A program made the position numbers and the translations under genes. Shown one piece after another: positions 18,847-27,086 of a stretch of 64,000 bases of DNA. The DNA is from Trueperella pecoris (GTDB taxonomy: Bacteria > Actinomycetota > Actinomycetes > Actinomycetales > Actinomycetaceae), in the NCBI RefSeq assembly GCF_014926385.1, contig NZ_CP053291.1:1054001-1118000 (forward strand), read 5' to 3'. Numbering within the stretch: position 1 is the first letter of the stretch; every line of letters begins with the position of its first letter. The notes beneath the pieces were generated by a model. That model was not told the origin of the DNA. It saw only the letters and a list, made by a program, of their open reading frames with translations, and did no database searches.

Positions 18847-19967
18847 TGGTCAACCTCGATTCTTGCGGTGCGGATGGCCGTTTCGTAGACGGACAGGATG
18901 TGCGAGGCGACCGTTCCCCAGTCAAAACGCCATGCGGCCTCGGCCGCCAGCCCCGCCACACGCGCCCGCATGTGGGGATCGTCCAAAGCCGCGTTGGTGA
19001 CACGGGCCAGATCTTCAGGATCCTCGTTTCGAAAGTGGGCACCAAACTCGCCGTCGGCAAGGACGGCTCGGAACGCCGGGATATCTGAGGCAATGACGAA
19101 GGCGCCAGCACTCATCGCCTCCACAAGAATAATCCCAAAGGACTCCCCGCCCGTGTTTGGTGCGAGGTAGGCATCGGTGCTGCCAAGCAGCAGGGCCTTA
19201 TCCTCATCCGAGACCGGGCCAAGGAAAGTCACGGCATCGGCGTTGTCGCCAAACATCTTCCGGGCCTCATCCTCGTCCCCCTTACCTGCAACGAGGAGGC
19301 GAACGCCGGGGTGTGCGCGGCGAATAGAGCCGAAGGCCTTCGCCACCACCTGCAGCCCCTTGCGCGGCTCATCGAGACGGCCCAGGAAGGCCAAGGTCGG
19401 GGCCTGCGGGGTGCCCATAAAACGCGCATCGGGCGCCGAAATCTGCAAATCACGAACGAACACCCCGTTGGGAATAATCCACGCGTCCCCACCCAAATGT
19501 TGAACGGCCGTACGCCGGGCCTCCTCCGAGACAGCGATCCGAGCCTGAATCTTGTCCAGGATCGGGACGATAAACGGCGCCGCCAGGCTCAGCATTCTCG
19601 AGTGATCCATCGCCGTGTGGAACGTGGAGACCACCGGGCAATCGGCGCTCATCAGCGCTAGCATCGATACCGAGGGCGTAAATGGTTCGTGAACGTGAAG
19701 CACATCGAAGTTTCCGGCCTTCAACCACTTGCGCACGTCACGATTGACGCGGGGCCCAAAGCTCAACCGGGCCACCGATCCGTTGTATCGCACCGGGACG
19801 GCCGCGCCTACCGGGCACACGAAATCCTCGGCAGGCTCCTTCTCAGCGGGAGCGATCACCGAGACCTCGTGGCCGCGCGCAATGAGCTCCTTCGCGAGGT
19901 CTCTAATGTGGTACTGCACGCCACCGTGGACGTCCCATGAGTAACCGCAGGCGATGCCAATCTTCAT
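18843..19967 (-). CDS. pimA: Phosphatidylinositol mannosyltransferase PimA
   Basis: 374 aa GT-B glycosyltransferase of family 4 that puts the first mannose on phosphatidylinositol at the cytosolic membrane face. The N-terminus has KIGIACGYSWDVHGGVQYHI; the donor-binding domain has AFLGRLDEPRKGLQVV and the motif GESFGIILVEAMSAGAFVIASD (abridged) with the E-x7-E pair. Identity as PimA rather than another GT4 rests mainly on its place after the acyltransferase and pgsA, as in M. tuberculosis Rv2610c-Rv2612c. It starts 9 nt after the acyltransferase stop. Confidence 0.9.
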   Translation of the reverse strand: MKIGIACGYSWDVHGGVQYHIRDLAKELIARGHEVSVIAPAEKEPAEDFVCPVGAAVPVRYNGSVARLSFGPRVNRDVRKWLKAGNFDVLHVHEPFTPSVSMLALMSADCPVVSTFHTAMDHSRMLSLAAPFIVPILDKIQARIAVSEEARRTAVQHLGGDAWIIPNGVFVRDLQISAPDARFMGTPQAPTLAFLGRLDEPRKGLQVVAKAFGSIRRAHPGVRLLVAGKGDEDEARKMFGDNADAVTFLGPVSDEDKALLLGSTDAYLAPNTGGESFGIILVEAMSAGAFVIASDIPAFRAVLADGEFGAHFRNEDPEDLARVTNAALDDPHMRARVAGLAAEAAWRFDWGTVASHILSVYETAIRTARIEVDQ

Positions 19968-19976
19968 GCAGTTTCC

Positions 19977-20933
19977 TTACCTGGCACGGGCGCGGGCGAG
20001 CCGCTCGGGGTCAAGATCTTCAACGAACACCTTTTGAAGCATATGCCAATCCGTGACGTGGCGGGCGAGCACAGACGAGACCTGGTCAAGCCACTCCTGG
20101 TTCATGCGCACAAGATCGGCATGCCGATCTTCCTCGCTCGCCTCCTGCCCGACAGCGGGCCACACCGGCTCGCCGAAGATGCATCGGATTCCGTAGCGGG
20201 TGCCGGCTTGGCGAACACGGGCGACGTCGTCGCTAAAATCCTCCGTCACGATCGTCACCGGCCACATCGGCTCGCCGGTGCGTTGGGCCAACAGGGCCGC
20301 CCCAACCGCTACGCGGACGGGCCTTCCGGCAAGCAACACTTCGACCCCCGACGCCGACAGGTCGCGGTCGCACAGGAGCGGGACGAAGGCTCCTCCCTCA
20401 CGCATCGACTGCGCAAGATCAGTGATGGCTCCGCCGGTACCGGTCTGATAAATAGTCAACCCGATTGAGCGCCGAAAATCCAGGAAGAGATCGGCAAGCT
20501 CGGGCGGGTTGAGCTTTTCCGCAATCGAATGAACGGGCGCGAGGTGGCGGGTTGCCCACGCGCCCGCCAGGTCCCAATTGCCGATGTGGAGCAGCGCCCC
20601 CGACGTCGACCGCCCGCTCTGCAGGTGCCGGCGGATGCCATCGATGTTCTCATAGGAGACACGCGCATCGATCTGGGCGTGGCTGAGCGAGTTGAGGCGG
20701 AAAGACTCGTAGTAGTAGTCCATGTAGGAGCGCATGGCGCGCGCCGAACGACGCCGGGCGGCCAACTTCCCCTCCACGGGCACGATGCGTTCTAGGTTGG
20801 CTCGCAGCTGGCGCACGCCCGCCAAAGAGCTCAGCCCCGCGAGCGTGCCCACCGCCCGGAAAATAGCGCGGCCAACGGGCTCAGGCAGGACTTTGACCAG
20901 CCACATGGCCCGCCGGAAGACGTGGACAATCAC
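19977..20933 (-). CDS. patA: Phosphatidylinositol mannoside acyltransferase
   Basis: 318 aa from the GTG at 20933, which overlaps the pgsA stop (GTGA); the longer upstream frame merely shadows pgsA. LPLAT (lauroyl/myristoyl-acyltransferase) family: the H-x4-D-like catalytic motif is seen as LLHIGNWDLAG, with later GGAFVPLLCDRDLSASGVEV and VGAALLAQRTGEPMWPV. It would acylate PIM at the membrane. The order pgsA-acyltransferase-pimA supports the role. The C-terminus (LQKVFVEDLDPERLA) is typical for actinobacterial PatA. Confidence 0.9.
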   Translation of the reverse strand: MIVHVFRRAMWLVKVLPEPVGRAIFRAVGTLAGLSSLAGVRQLRANLERIVPVEGKLAARRRSARAMRSYMDYYYESFRLNSLSHAQIDARVSYENIDGIRRHLQSGRSTSGALLHIGNWDLAGAWATRHLAPVHSIAEKLNPPELADLFLDFRRSIGLTIYQTGTGGAITDLAQSMREGGAFVPLLCDRDLSASGVEVLLAGRPVRVAVGAALLAQRTGEPMWPVTIVTEDFSDDVARVRQAGTRYGIRCIFGEPVWPAVGQEASEEDRHADLVRMNQEWLDQVSSVLARHVTDWHMLQKVFVEDLDPERLARARAR

Positions 20934-21556
20934 GCGTCGCCGGCCTTCTTCATCTGCGTGTAGACGTACACAACGCGCTGACCAACCGTGAACAGTGCGG
21001 CAACCGCCAGCAGCCACAGGCCAACGGCCATGACGGCGTGCGGTGCGCCGAACCCGACGGCGAGGACGAGGATGAGGGCGAAGATCAGCCGATCGGCGCG
21101 CTCGGCTAGGCCGACCGACGCCGAATAGCCCACGCCTTCCGCACGCGCGCGGGCGTAGGGCACTATTGCGCCGACGACGGCGGCTGCGATCGCGCCCGTG
21201 ACGGTGGCGAGCTTGACGGCGTCGTCCGCCTGGAGGTAACCCCACATGGCGAGTGCGGCGAAGATGGCGCCGTCGCTCACCCGGTCCATCGTCGAATCGA
21301 GGAAGGCCCCGAACTTGGTGGTCTTGCCCGTCAAACGAGCCATCTGGCCGTCCAAGTTGTCGAAGATCACCAGGATCGTCACGATGAGCGCGCCGAGGAG
21401 GAGGTAGCCGGCCGGGAAGAGAGCAAGGGCCGCAACGGACGACAGCACGCCACCGGTGATTGTCACGGCGTTGGGGGAAATCCCCATCTTGACGAAGGCC
21501 TTAGCCACCGGGCCAAAGATGACGGTTGCGAGCGGCCGTCCGCTGCGAGAAAGCAT
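20930..21556 (-). CDS. pgsA: Phosphatidylinositol phosphate synthase (CDP-alcohol phosphatidyltransferase)
   Basis: 208 aa integral membrane enzyme. The CDP-alcohol phosphotransferase signature D-x2-DG-x2-AR-x8-G-x3-D-x3-D is complete at residues 66-91 (DNLDGQMAR ... GAFLDSTMD). About six hydrophobic helices surround it. In this context it joins CDP-diacylglycerol and inositol phosphate, giving the PIM precursor; the substrate is inferred from the neighbours. It begins 11 nt after thrS, as in M. tuberculosis except that the HIT-family gene usually between them is absent. Confidence 0.92.
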   Translation of the reverse strand: MLSRSGRPLATVIFGPVAKAFVKMGISPNAVTITGGVLSSVAALALFPAGYLLLGALIVTILVIFDNLDGQMARLTGKTTKFGAFLDSTMDRVSDGAIFAALAMWGYLQADDAVKLATVTGAIAAAVVGAIVPYARARAEGVGYSASVGLAERADRLIFALILVLAVGFGAPHAVMAVGLWLLAVAALFTVGQRVVYVYTQMKKAGDA

Positions 21557-21567
21557 GAGGCTACTCC

Positions 21568-23583
21568 CTACTGGTTCTCGTGGGTCTCGATTGCGCGCAC
21601 GATACGCTCAATCGCCTCGTCCACGGCGATGCCGTTATCCTGTGAGCCGTCACGCATGCGGAAGGAGACGGCCCCGGCCTCGGCGTCCTCGCCACCGGCG
21701 ATGAGGGTGAAGGGCACCTTGTCCTTCGAGGCGTTACGAATCTTCTTGCCGAAGCGGTCATCGGAGGTGTCAACCTCCACACGCACACCACGGCGACGAA
21801 GCTTGTCAGCGACCTCGAACAGGTAGTCGTTGAACGCCTCGGCAACCGGAACGCATCGAACCTGAACGGGCGCGAGCCACGCCGGGAACGCGCCCGCGTA
21901 ATGCTCGGTCAACACACCGAAGAAGCGTTCAATCGAGCCGAACAGTGCCCGGTGGATCATGACCGGACGCTGACGTGTGCCGTCCGGGGCGGTGTATTCG
22001 AGTTCGAAGCGCTCGGGCAGGTTGAAGTCCAGCTGGATGGTGGACATCTGCCAGGTGCGCCCCAGCGCGTCCTTGGCCTGAACGGAGATCTTCGGGCCGT
22101 AAAAGGCCGCACCCTCGGGATCGGGGATCAGATCGAGCCCAGAAGCGGTGGCCACTTCCTCCAGAACGCGGGTCGACTCCTCCCACACGTCGTCGCTGCC
22201 CACATACTTCTTCGGATCCTTCGTCGACAGCTCGAGGTAGAAGTCGTCGAGGCCGTAGTCCTTCAGCAGGGACAGCACGAAGTCAAGAAGCGTGGTCAGC
22301 TCTTCCTTCATCTGCTCACGCGTGCAGTAGATGTGGGCGTCGTCCTGGGTGAAGCCACGCGCGCGGGTCAGGCCGTGAATGACGCCGGAGGCCTCGTTGC
22401 GGTAGACCGTTCCAAACTCGAACAGGCGCAGCGGTAGCTCGCGGTAGGAGCGGCCGCGAGAGCGGAAGACGAGGTTGTGCATCGGGCAGTTCATCGGCTT
22501 GAGGTAGTAGTCCTGGCCCTCCTTGACGACGTTGCCCGCCTCGTCGACGACCTCGTCCATGTGCATGGGCGGATACATGCCGTCGCGATAGAAGTCCAGG
22601 TGGCCCGAAATCTCGAAGAGGTTGCCCTTCGTAATGTGCGGAGTATTGACGAAGGAGTAGCCGGCCTCGACGTGGCGCTTGCGCGAGTACTCCTCCATCA
22701 CCATGCGGATGATTCCGCCCTTGGGATGGAAGACGGCCAGCCCCGAACCAATCTCGTCGGGGAAAGAGAAGAGGTCGAGCTCGTTGCCGAGCTTGCGGTG
22801 ATCGCGCTTTTGGGCCTCCTCGATGCGCGTCTTGTAGGCGTTGAGCTCGTCCTTGCTCGGCCACGCGGTGCCATAGATTCGCTGGAGCGAATCGTTGGCC
22901 TGGTCCCCGCGCCAGTAGGCGGCCGAGGAACGGGTGAGCGAGAATCCGTTTCCGATGAGCTTGGTGTTCGGCAGGTGCGGCCCGCGGCACAGATCCGTCC
23001 ACACCGTCTCCCCCTGGCGGTTGACGTTGTCGTACATCGTCAGCTCGCCGCCGCCAACCTCAATCGAGGCGCCCTCTGCGGCTTGGTTGTTATCGGCGTC
23101 CGATCCGCCCTTGAGCGAAATGAGTTCAATCTTGTAGGGCTGGTCGGACAGCTCACGCGCGGCGTCGTCGTCGCTGATGGGACGGCGGACGAAACGCTGG
23201 CCCTCCTTGACGATACGCATCATGTCCTTCTCGAGCTCCTTGAGCAACTCGGGTGTCACCGCGGGAATATTGCCAAAGTCGTAGTAGAAGCCGTCGGTGA
23301 TGAAGGGCCCGATGCCGAGGTTGACGTCGGGGAACTTCTTCTGCACGGCCTGCGCCAGCACGTGGGTGGCGGAGTGACGGAGGATGTTCAGGCCATCGGG
23401 CTCGTTGATGGACACTGCCTCAACCGTGGCGCCCTCGGGAAGCGTGGCCAGATCCGTGGCCAGGTCCTTCAGTTCGCCGTCGACCCGGAGGGCGACGATA
23501 TCGCGGTTGGACTTAAAGTGGTCAATTCCATTGATCGACTCGCCGATCTGCAGCGAGACCCCATCAATCATCAGGTTGGGCAC
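21568..23583 (-). CDS. thrS: Threonine--tRNA ligase
   Basis: 671 aa from the GTG at 23583 ([12 protein letters not shown]), chosen because GAGAGGAG precedes it; the upstream in-frame ATGs are unsupported. Domains: TGS (1-65), editing-like N2 domain with [11 protein letters not shown] and a [10 protein letters not shown] region (about 70-240), class II catalytic core ([15 protein letters not shown], motif 2 [23 protein letters not shown] abridged) with zinc ligands such as CPMH, and the C-terminal anticodon domain. Leader direct repeats lie at 23604-23626. Confidence 0.96.
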   Translation of the reverse strand: MPNLMIDGVSLQIGESINGIDHFKSNRDIVALRVDGELKDLATDLATLPEGATVEAVSINEPDGLNILRHSATHVLAQAVQKKFPDVNLGIGPFITDGFYYDFGNIPAVTPELLKELEKDMMRIVKEGQRFVRRPISDDDAARELSDQPYKIELISLKGGSDADNNQAAEGASIEVGGGELTMYDNVNRQGETVWTDLCRGPHLPNTKLIGNGFSLTRSSAAYWRGDQANDSLQRIYGTAWPSKDELNAYKTRIEEAQKRDHRKLGNELDLFSFPDEIGSGLAVFHPKGGIIRMVMEEYSRKRHVEAGYSFVNTPHITKGNLFEISGHLDFYRDGMYPPMHMDEVVDEAGNVVKEGQDYYLKPMNCPMHNLVFRSRGRSYRELPLRLFEFGTVYRNEASGVIHGLTRARGFTQDDAHIYCTREQMKEELTTLLDFVLSLLKDYGLDDFYLELSTKDPKKYVGSDDVWEESTRVLEEVATASGLDLIPDPEGAAFYGPKISVQAKDALGRTWQMSTIQLDFNLPERFELEYTAPDGTRQRPVMIHRALFGSIERFFGVLTEHYAGAFPAWLAPVQVRCVPVAEAFNDYLFEVADKLRRRGVRVEVDTSDDRFGKKIRNASKDKVPFTLIAGGEDAEAGAVSFRMRDGSQDNGIAVDEAIERIVRAIETHENQ

Positions 23584-23691
23584 GGTGGCTCCTCTCAAAT
23601 CCTGTACGCACATACAAGGTACGCACCCTGCCATCATACCCGTCGACGCCAACTGCCCTTTCGCTCCTCCATGTGAAGCGCTACATAGCGT

Positions 23692-23697
23692 TAGTAT
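23692..23697 (+). promoter_or_regulatory. -10 hexamer TAGTAT, leaderless sdaA promoter
   Basis: TAGTAT ends 6 nt before the sdaA ATG; the intervening CTTCCC contains no Shine-Dalgarno. The sequence fits the leaderless pattern seen repeatedly in the window. Confidence 0.55.
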
Positions 23698-23703
23698 CTT
23701 CCC

Positions 23704-25080
23704 ATGAGTTTAAGCGTCTTCGACCTCTTCAAGATCGGTATCGGCCCCTCTTCTTCCCACACTGTCGGCCCAATGAGCGCCGCACGTATGTTTGCCACCC
23801 TCCTGCCCTGCGACACGACGGCGGTCCGCGTCGTCCTCTACGGCTCCCTCGGTGCGACGGGTGTTGGCCACGGCACCGACAAGGCAGTCATCTTGGGGTT
23901 GATGGGCGAGGATCCCGCCCAGGTCGATCCCGATCGGGTCGACGACGCCGTCCGGGCGGTTCGCGCCGACCATCACCTCAGGCTGGCAACCGGCGAGGGG
24001 CCCGACGTGATCGATTTCGACCCGACGTATGACATCGACCTTCGCGGGCGTGAGGAACTACCCGGGCATCCCAACGGGATGACGCTTCGAGCGTGGCGAG
24101 GCGAGGCGAAAATCCTCGAGCGTACCTACTATTCCATCGGGGGCGGCTTCGTGGTGTGCGAAGAAGACGCCGACATGGAGCTCGCGCCCACCGCGGATTT
24201 ACCCTACCCATTCCGTACCGCCGACGACCTTCTGACCACCTGCGAGCGCACCGGCATGTCCATCGCGCAGGTCGCCCTCGCTAACGAACGCGCACTTCAC
24301 ACGGATGAGGAGATCACGGCAGGGCTACAAGCAATTTGGGATGTCATGCAGACCTGCGTCGCCCGTGGCTACACCCGCGAAGGCGTCTTACCTGGCGGCC
24401 TGCAAGTATTACGGCGTGCGCCCAGTCTCCACGCAAAGTTATCTGTCGAATCCGATCCCACCGACCCTTTACGCGCAATGGACTGGATCACGTTATATGC
24501 CCTCGCTGTCAACGAGGAGAACGCAGGCGGCGGCCGCGTGGTCACTGCACCCACGAACGGCGCGGCAGGCATCATTCCAGCCGTCATGCATTACTGCCGG
24601 GACTTCATTGACGGGTTCGACGACGACGCAGTCGCCACCTTCCTCCTCACTGCCGGCGCAATCGGAATGATTTTTAAGACCACGGCCTCTATTTCAGGCG
24701 CTGAGGTTGGTTGCCAGGGTGAGGTCGGTTCTGCATGTTCGATGGCGGCTGCGGGCCTTGCGGCGGTACTCGGGGGCAGCCCCCGCCAGGTGGAAAACGC
24801 GGCGGAAATCGCGATGGAACACAATCTTGGGCTGACCTGCGACCCGGTTGGTGGTCTTGTACAGATCCCCTGCATCGAGCGCAACGCCATCGCCGCCATT
24901 AAGGCTGTTGCTGCTGCTCGCACGGCTCTTCGCGGCAACGGCAGCCACATGGTCTCGCTCGACTCGGTGATCGCCACTATGCGTGAGACCGGCCAGGATA
25001 TGCAGTCGAAGTATAAGGAGACCGCGCTGGGCGGCCTCGCCGTCCATGTCGGCGTCGGCGTCAACGTGATCGAGTGTTAA
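23704..25080 (+). CDS. sdaA: L-serine ammonia-lyase, iron-sulfur dependent, single chain
   Basis: 458 aa. It deaminates L-serine to pyruvate and ammonia. The beta domain comes first ([19 protein letters not shown]), then the alpha domain from about residue 180 with [13 protein letters not shown], the Cys residues of the Fe-S cluster in [20 protein letters not shown] and [12 protein letters not shown], and a conserved C-terminus ending VNVIEC, where the last Cys can act as the tail ligand. The fused beta-alpha form is typical. It stands alone, divergent from thrS and convergent with the response regulator. Confidence 0.95.
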   Translation: MSLSVFDLFKIGIGPSSSHTVGPMSAARMFATLLPCDTTAVRVVLYGSLGATGVGHGTDKAVILGLMGEDPAQVDPDRVDDAVRAVRADHHLRLATGEGPDVIDFDPTYDIDLRGREELPGHPNGMTLRAWRGEAKILERTYYSIGGGFVVCEEDADMELAPTADLPYPFRTADDLLTTCERTGMSIAQVALANERALHTDEEITAGLQAIWDVMQTCVARGYTREGVLPGGLQVLRRAPSLHAKLSVESDPTDPLRAMDWITLYALAVNEENAGGGRVVTAPTNGAAGIIPAVMHYCRDFIDGFDDDAVATFLLTAGAIGMIFKTTASISGAEVGCQGEVGSACSMAAAGLAAVLGGSPRQVENAAEIAMEHNLGLTCDPVGGLVQIPCIERNAIAAIKAVAAARTALRGNGSHMVSLDSVIATMRETGQDMQSKYKETALGGLAVHVGVGVNVIEC

Positions 25081-25099
25081 GAGAGCGCCGGATGTTGCG

Positions 25100-25747
25100 C
25101 TAGATCCCGCGCGCGGCCGCCCAACGCGAGAGCTCCTTGCGGTTGGAGAGCTGGAGTTTCCTCAAGCAGGCAGAAACGTGGCTTTCCACGGTCTTGATCG
25201 AGATGAACAGTTCGGCGGCCGTCTCCTTGTAGGTGTATCCGCGTGCGATCAGCCGCATCACCTCCTGCTCGCGAGCAGAGAGGCGGTCGAGTTCCTCGTC
25301 CTCGTCCGCCACGGCGCTGGCGCTGGTTCCGAACGCGTCGAGGACGAAGCCTGCGAGTTTGGGCGAGAACGCGGCGTCCCCGGCGAGCACCCGCTGAAGG
25401 GACTCCACAAGATCGGAGCTGTTGATCGACTTTGTGACGTATCCGCGTGCCCCGGCGCGGACCACCGACACCACGTCCTCGGCCGCGTCCGAGACGGACA
25501 GCGCCAGGAAGCGCGGCCTCGTGACCGTGGTCATGACGCGCCGAATGACCTCCGCACCTCCCCCACCGGCACCGCCCGGAAGGTGGACATCGAGGAGCAC
25601 GACGTCGCAGGGCACTGTTGCGATGGCCTCGACCGCCTCATCAACGCTCGCTGCCTCCCCTACCACTTCGATACCATCGTGAGCATCGATTTGGGCAATG
25701 ATCCCGGCCCGGACAAGGGCATGATCGTCCACCACGATGACCTTCAT
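25100..25747 (-). CDS. Response regulator, NarL/FixJ family (LuxR-type HTH)
   Basis: 215 aa. The receiver domain has acidic residues DD7-8, phospho-acceptor Asp53 in VVLLDVHLPGG, and Lys in YVTKSI. The C-terminal LuxR-type helix-turn-helix spans about residues 150-210 (LSAREQEVMRLIARGY ... TVESHVSACLRKL). It abuts the kinase stop with no gap, forming one two-gene operon. Probable targets are its own operon and the divergent PspC gene, whose shared promoter region carries two phased direct repeats (inference). Confidence 0.93.
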   Translation of the reverse strand: MKVIVVDDHALVRAGIIAQIDAHDGIEVVGEAASVDEAVEAIATVPCDVVLLDVHLPGGAGGGGAEVIRRVMTTVTRPRFLALSVSDAAEDVVSVVRAGARGYVTKSINSSDLVESLQRVLAGDAAFSPKLAGFVLDAFGTSASAVADEDEELDRLSAREQEVMRLIARGYTYKETAAELFISIKTVESHVSACLRKLQLSNRKELSRWAAARGI

Positions 25748-26953
25748 CTATGCCTCCTCAGATACATCGGCGCTACAGTCTACTTGTGCAGCTCGCACGT
25801 GAACCTCGGTTCCTCCCGAGGGAAGCGGGGACCTGACTGTGGCCTGACCACCCGCACGTTCCATTCGACCATAAATTGACTGACGGATGCCCTGGCGATC
25901 CTCGCCAATCGCGCCAACGTCGAAGCCCTCTCCACGGTCACGGATCCACACCTCGGCGCCCGGCCCGAGCTCAGCATAAACCGAGATCGGGCTACCGCCA
26001 TGCTTGCAGGCGTTCGTCATGGCCTCACCCGCGGCGTCGATCAGCGCCTGGGTAGTCCCGTCAATCTCGGTATCGCCCGTGATCACGACGTCGATCTGCG
26101 CGCCGTACGTTACCTCAAGGTCGCGGGCCCTGCTCGTCAAAGCCACCGCCACCGACGTCGCCTCATCCGCCCGATCAGAATAAAGATAGTCACGCAATTC
26201 CTGCTCCTGGCGACGCGCCAGAAGGCGGACGGCGTCGGCGTCGTCGGCACGGGAGCGAATCAGCGCAAGAGTCTGCAACACGGAATCGTGCAGGTGCGCG
26301 GCGATATCCGCCCTCGTCTCCTCCCGAATCAGCTGGGCCTGTTGCTCCTGAGCAAAAAGGCGAGCGCGCAGGCGGGAAGGATAGATGACGAACGCCGCAG
26401 ACAGGAGCGAGGCAAAACCCGTGAGCATCACAGTTGCCGTCGCACTTCGCAAGCCCATGTTGGATACGGCGATCACGCTGCCCATGGTAGCGATGGCGAG
26501 GCCCGCACCGAGAGCGACGTTCGACCACCGCCCCTCGTGGAAGGACCAGGCCAGCGCTGCGCCCACCAACACGAGCGTCATCGGGAAGATCCACACCATC
26601 AGCGCCTCGGCGACTCCCGACATCAGCATGAGCACAATTACGCCCAATCCGGCCAGCAAGACCGAAACAGTCGCTCGCGAGGAATCCGCACGTCCGCTGC
26701 TCAACGGCCTGACCAGGCGGGCACGAGTCGGATCCTGCCCCTCCCGCGGCAGTATCATCGCAAGGATCAGGTAGACCAGCGGGACAAAGAACGTCCATAT
26801 CAACAGTACGCACCCCCACCTCCACGCTTTCACGCTTCCACCAAGATGCTGCGCCATCCCGCGACACACACCGGCCAGCACCGACGGTCGACGCCGGACA
26901 AGCTCAGGACGTTCGACTGCCCAAGGGGCTCGGAGATCTGCATACGTATTCAT
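25748..26953 (-). CDS. Sensor histidine kinase with N-terminal PspC domain
   Basis: 401 aa. A PspC domain lies at about residues 20-70 (RRPSVLAGVCRGMAQHLGGS...), followed by four further hydrophobic segments (about 97-190). A HisKA_3 dimerisation region follows with AAHLHDSVLQTL, the likely phospho-His being His222, then a compact HATPase domain (EAMTNACKHGG as N-box, WIRDRGEGFDV as G-box). There is no large extracytoplasmic sensor, as in intramembrane-sensing kinases. It likely responds to membrane or envelope stress together with the divergent PspC protein. The signal is inference. Confidence 0.92.
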   Translation of the reverse strand: MNTYADLRAPWAVERPELVRRRPSVLAGVCRGMAQHLGGSVKAWRWGCVLLIWTFFVPLVYLILAMILPREGQDPTRARLVRPLSSGRADSSRATVSVLLAGLGVIVLMLMSGVAEALMVWIFPMTLVLVGAALAWSFHEGRWSNVALGAGLAIATMGSVIAVSNMGLRSATATVMLTGFASLLSAAFVIYPSRLRARLFAQEQQAQLIREETRADIAAHLHDSVLQTLALIRSRADDADAVRLLARRQEQELRDYLYSDRADEATSVAVALTSRARDLEVTYGAQIDVVITGDTEIDGTTQALIDAAGEAMTNACKHGGSPISVYAELGPGAEVWIRDRGEGFDVGAIGEDRQGIRQSIYGRMERAGGQATVRSPLPSGGTEVHVRAAQVDCSADVSEEA

Positions 26954-27001
26954 GCTTGAATCGTCTCACCTCGCAGGACCATTCCCAACCCTCCGGGCAA
27001 G

Positions 27002-27037
27002 AAATCAGGGATTTTTCGGCAAAATCAGGGTTCTTTC
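27002..27037. promoter_or_regulatory. Two 16-nt direct repeats, 20 nt apart, in the PspC/kinase intergenic region
   Basis: AAATCAGGGATTTTTC (27002-27017) recurs as AAATCAGGGTTCTTTC (27022-27037), 14 of 16 identical with a 20-nt period, close to two helical turns. They sit between the divergent kinase and PspC genes, 50 nt from the latter, and are AT-rich against a GC-rich background. A candidate binding site for the adjacent response regulator. Confidence 0.5.
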
Positions 27038-27086
27038 AGGGGTGTCCCGGGTCGCGTCGCGCCAAGCGATGTCAAAGACTTAAGAC

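Noticed and set aside
19977-21245. 422-codon version of the acyltransferase with an extra N-terminus
   Set aside because: The extra 104 codons overlap pgsA out of frame and are Arg-rich; the GTG overlapping the pgsA stop gives a normal-size protein.
22477-23676. 399-codon plus-strand frame opposite thrS
   Set aside because: Antisense shadow of the threonyl-tRNA synthetase catalytic and editing domains.
23584-23703. Possible riboswitch or T-box between thrS and sdaA
   Set aside because: Only 120 nt, with no specifier-like stem, T-box consensus or terminator hairpin; the direct repeat is too short to support one.
25085-25099. Hairpin AGCGC...GCGCT between sdaA and the response regulator as a terminator
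   Set aside because: Only about 5 bp of stem and no T-run; too weak to call.
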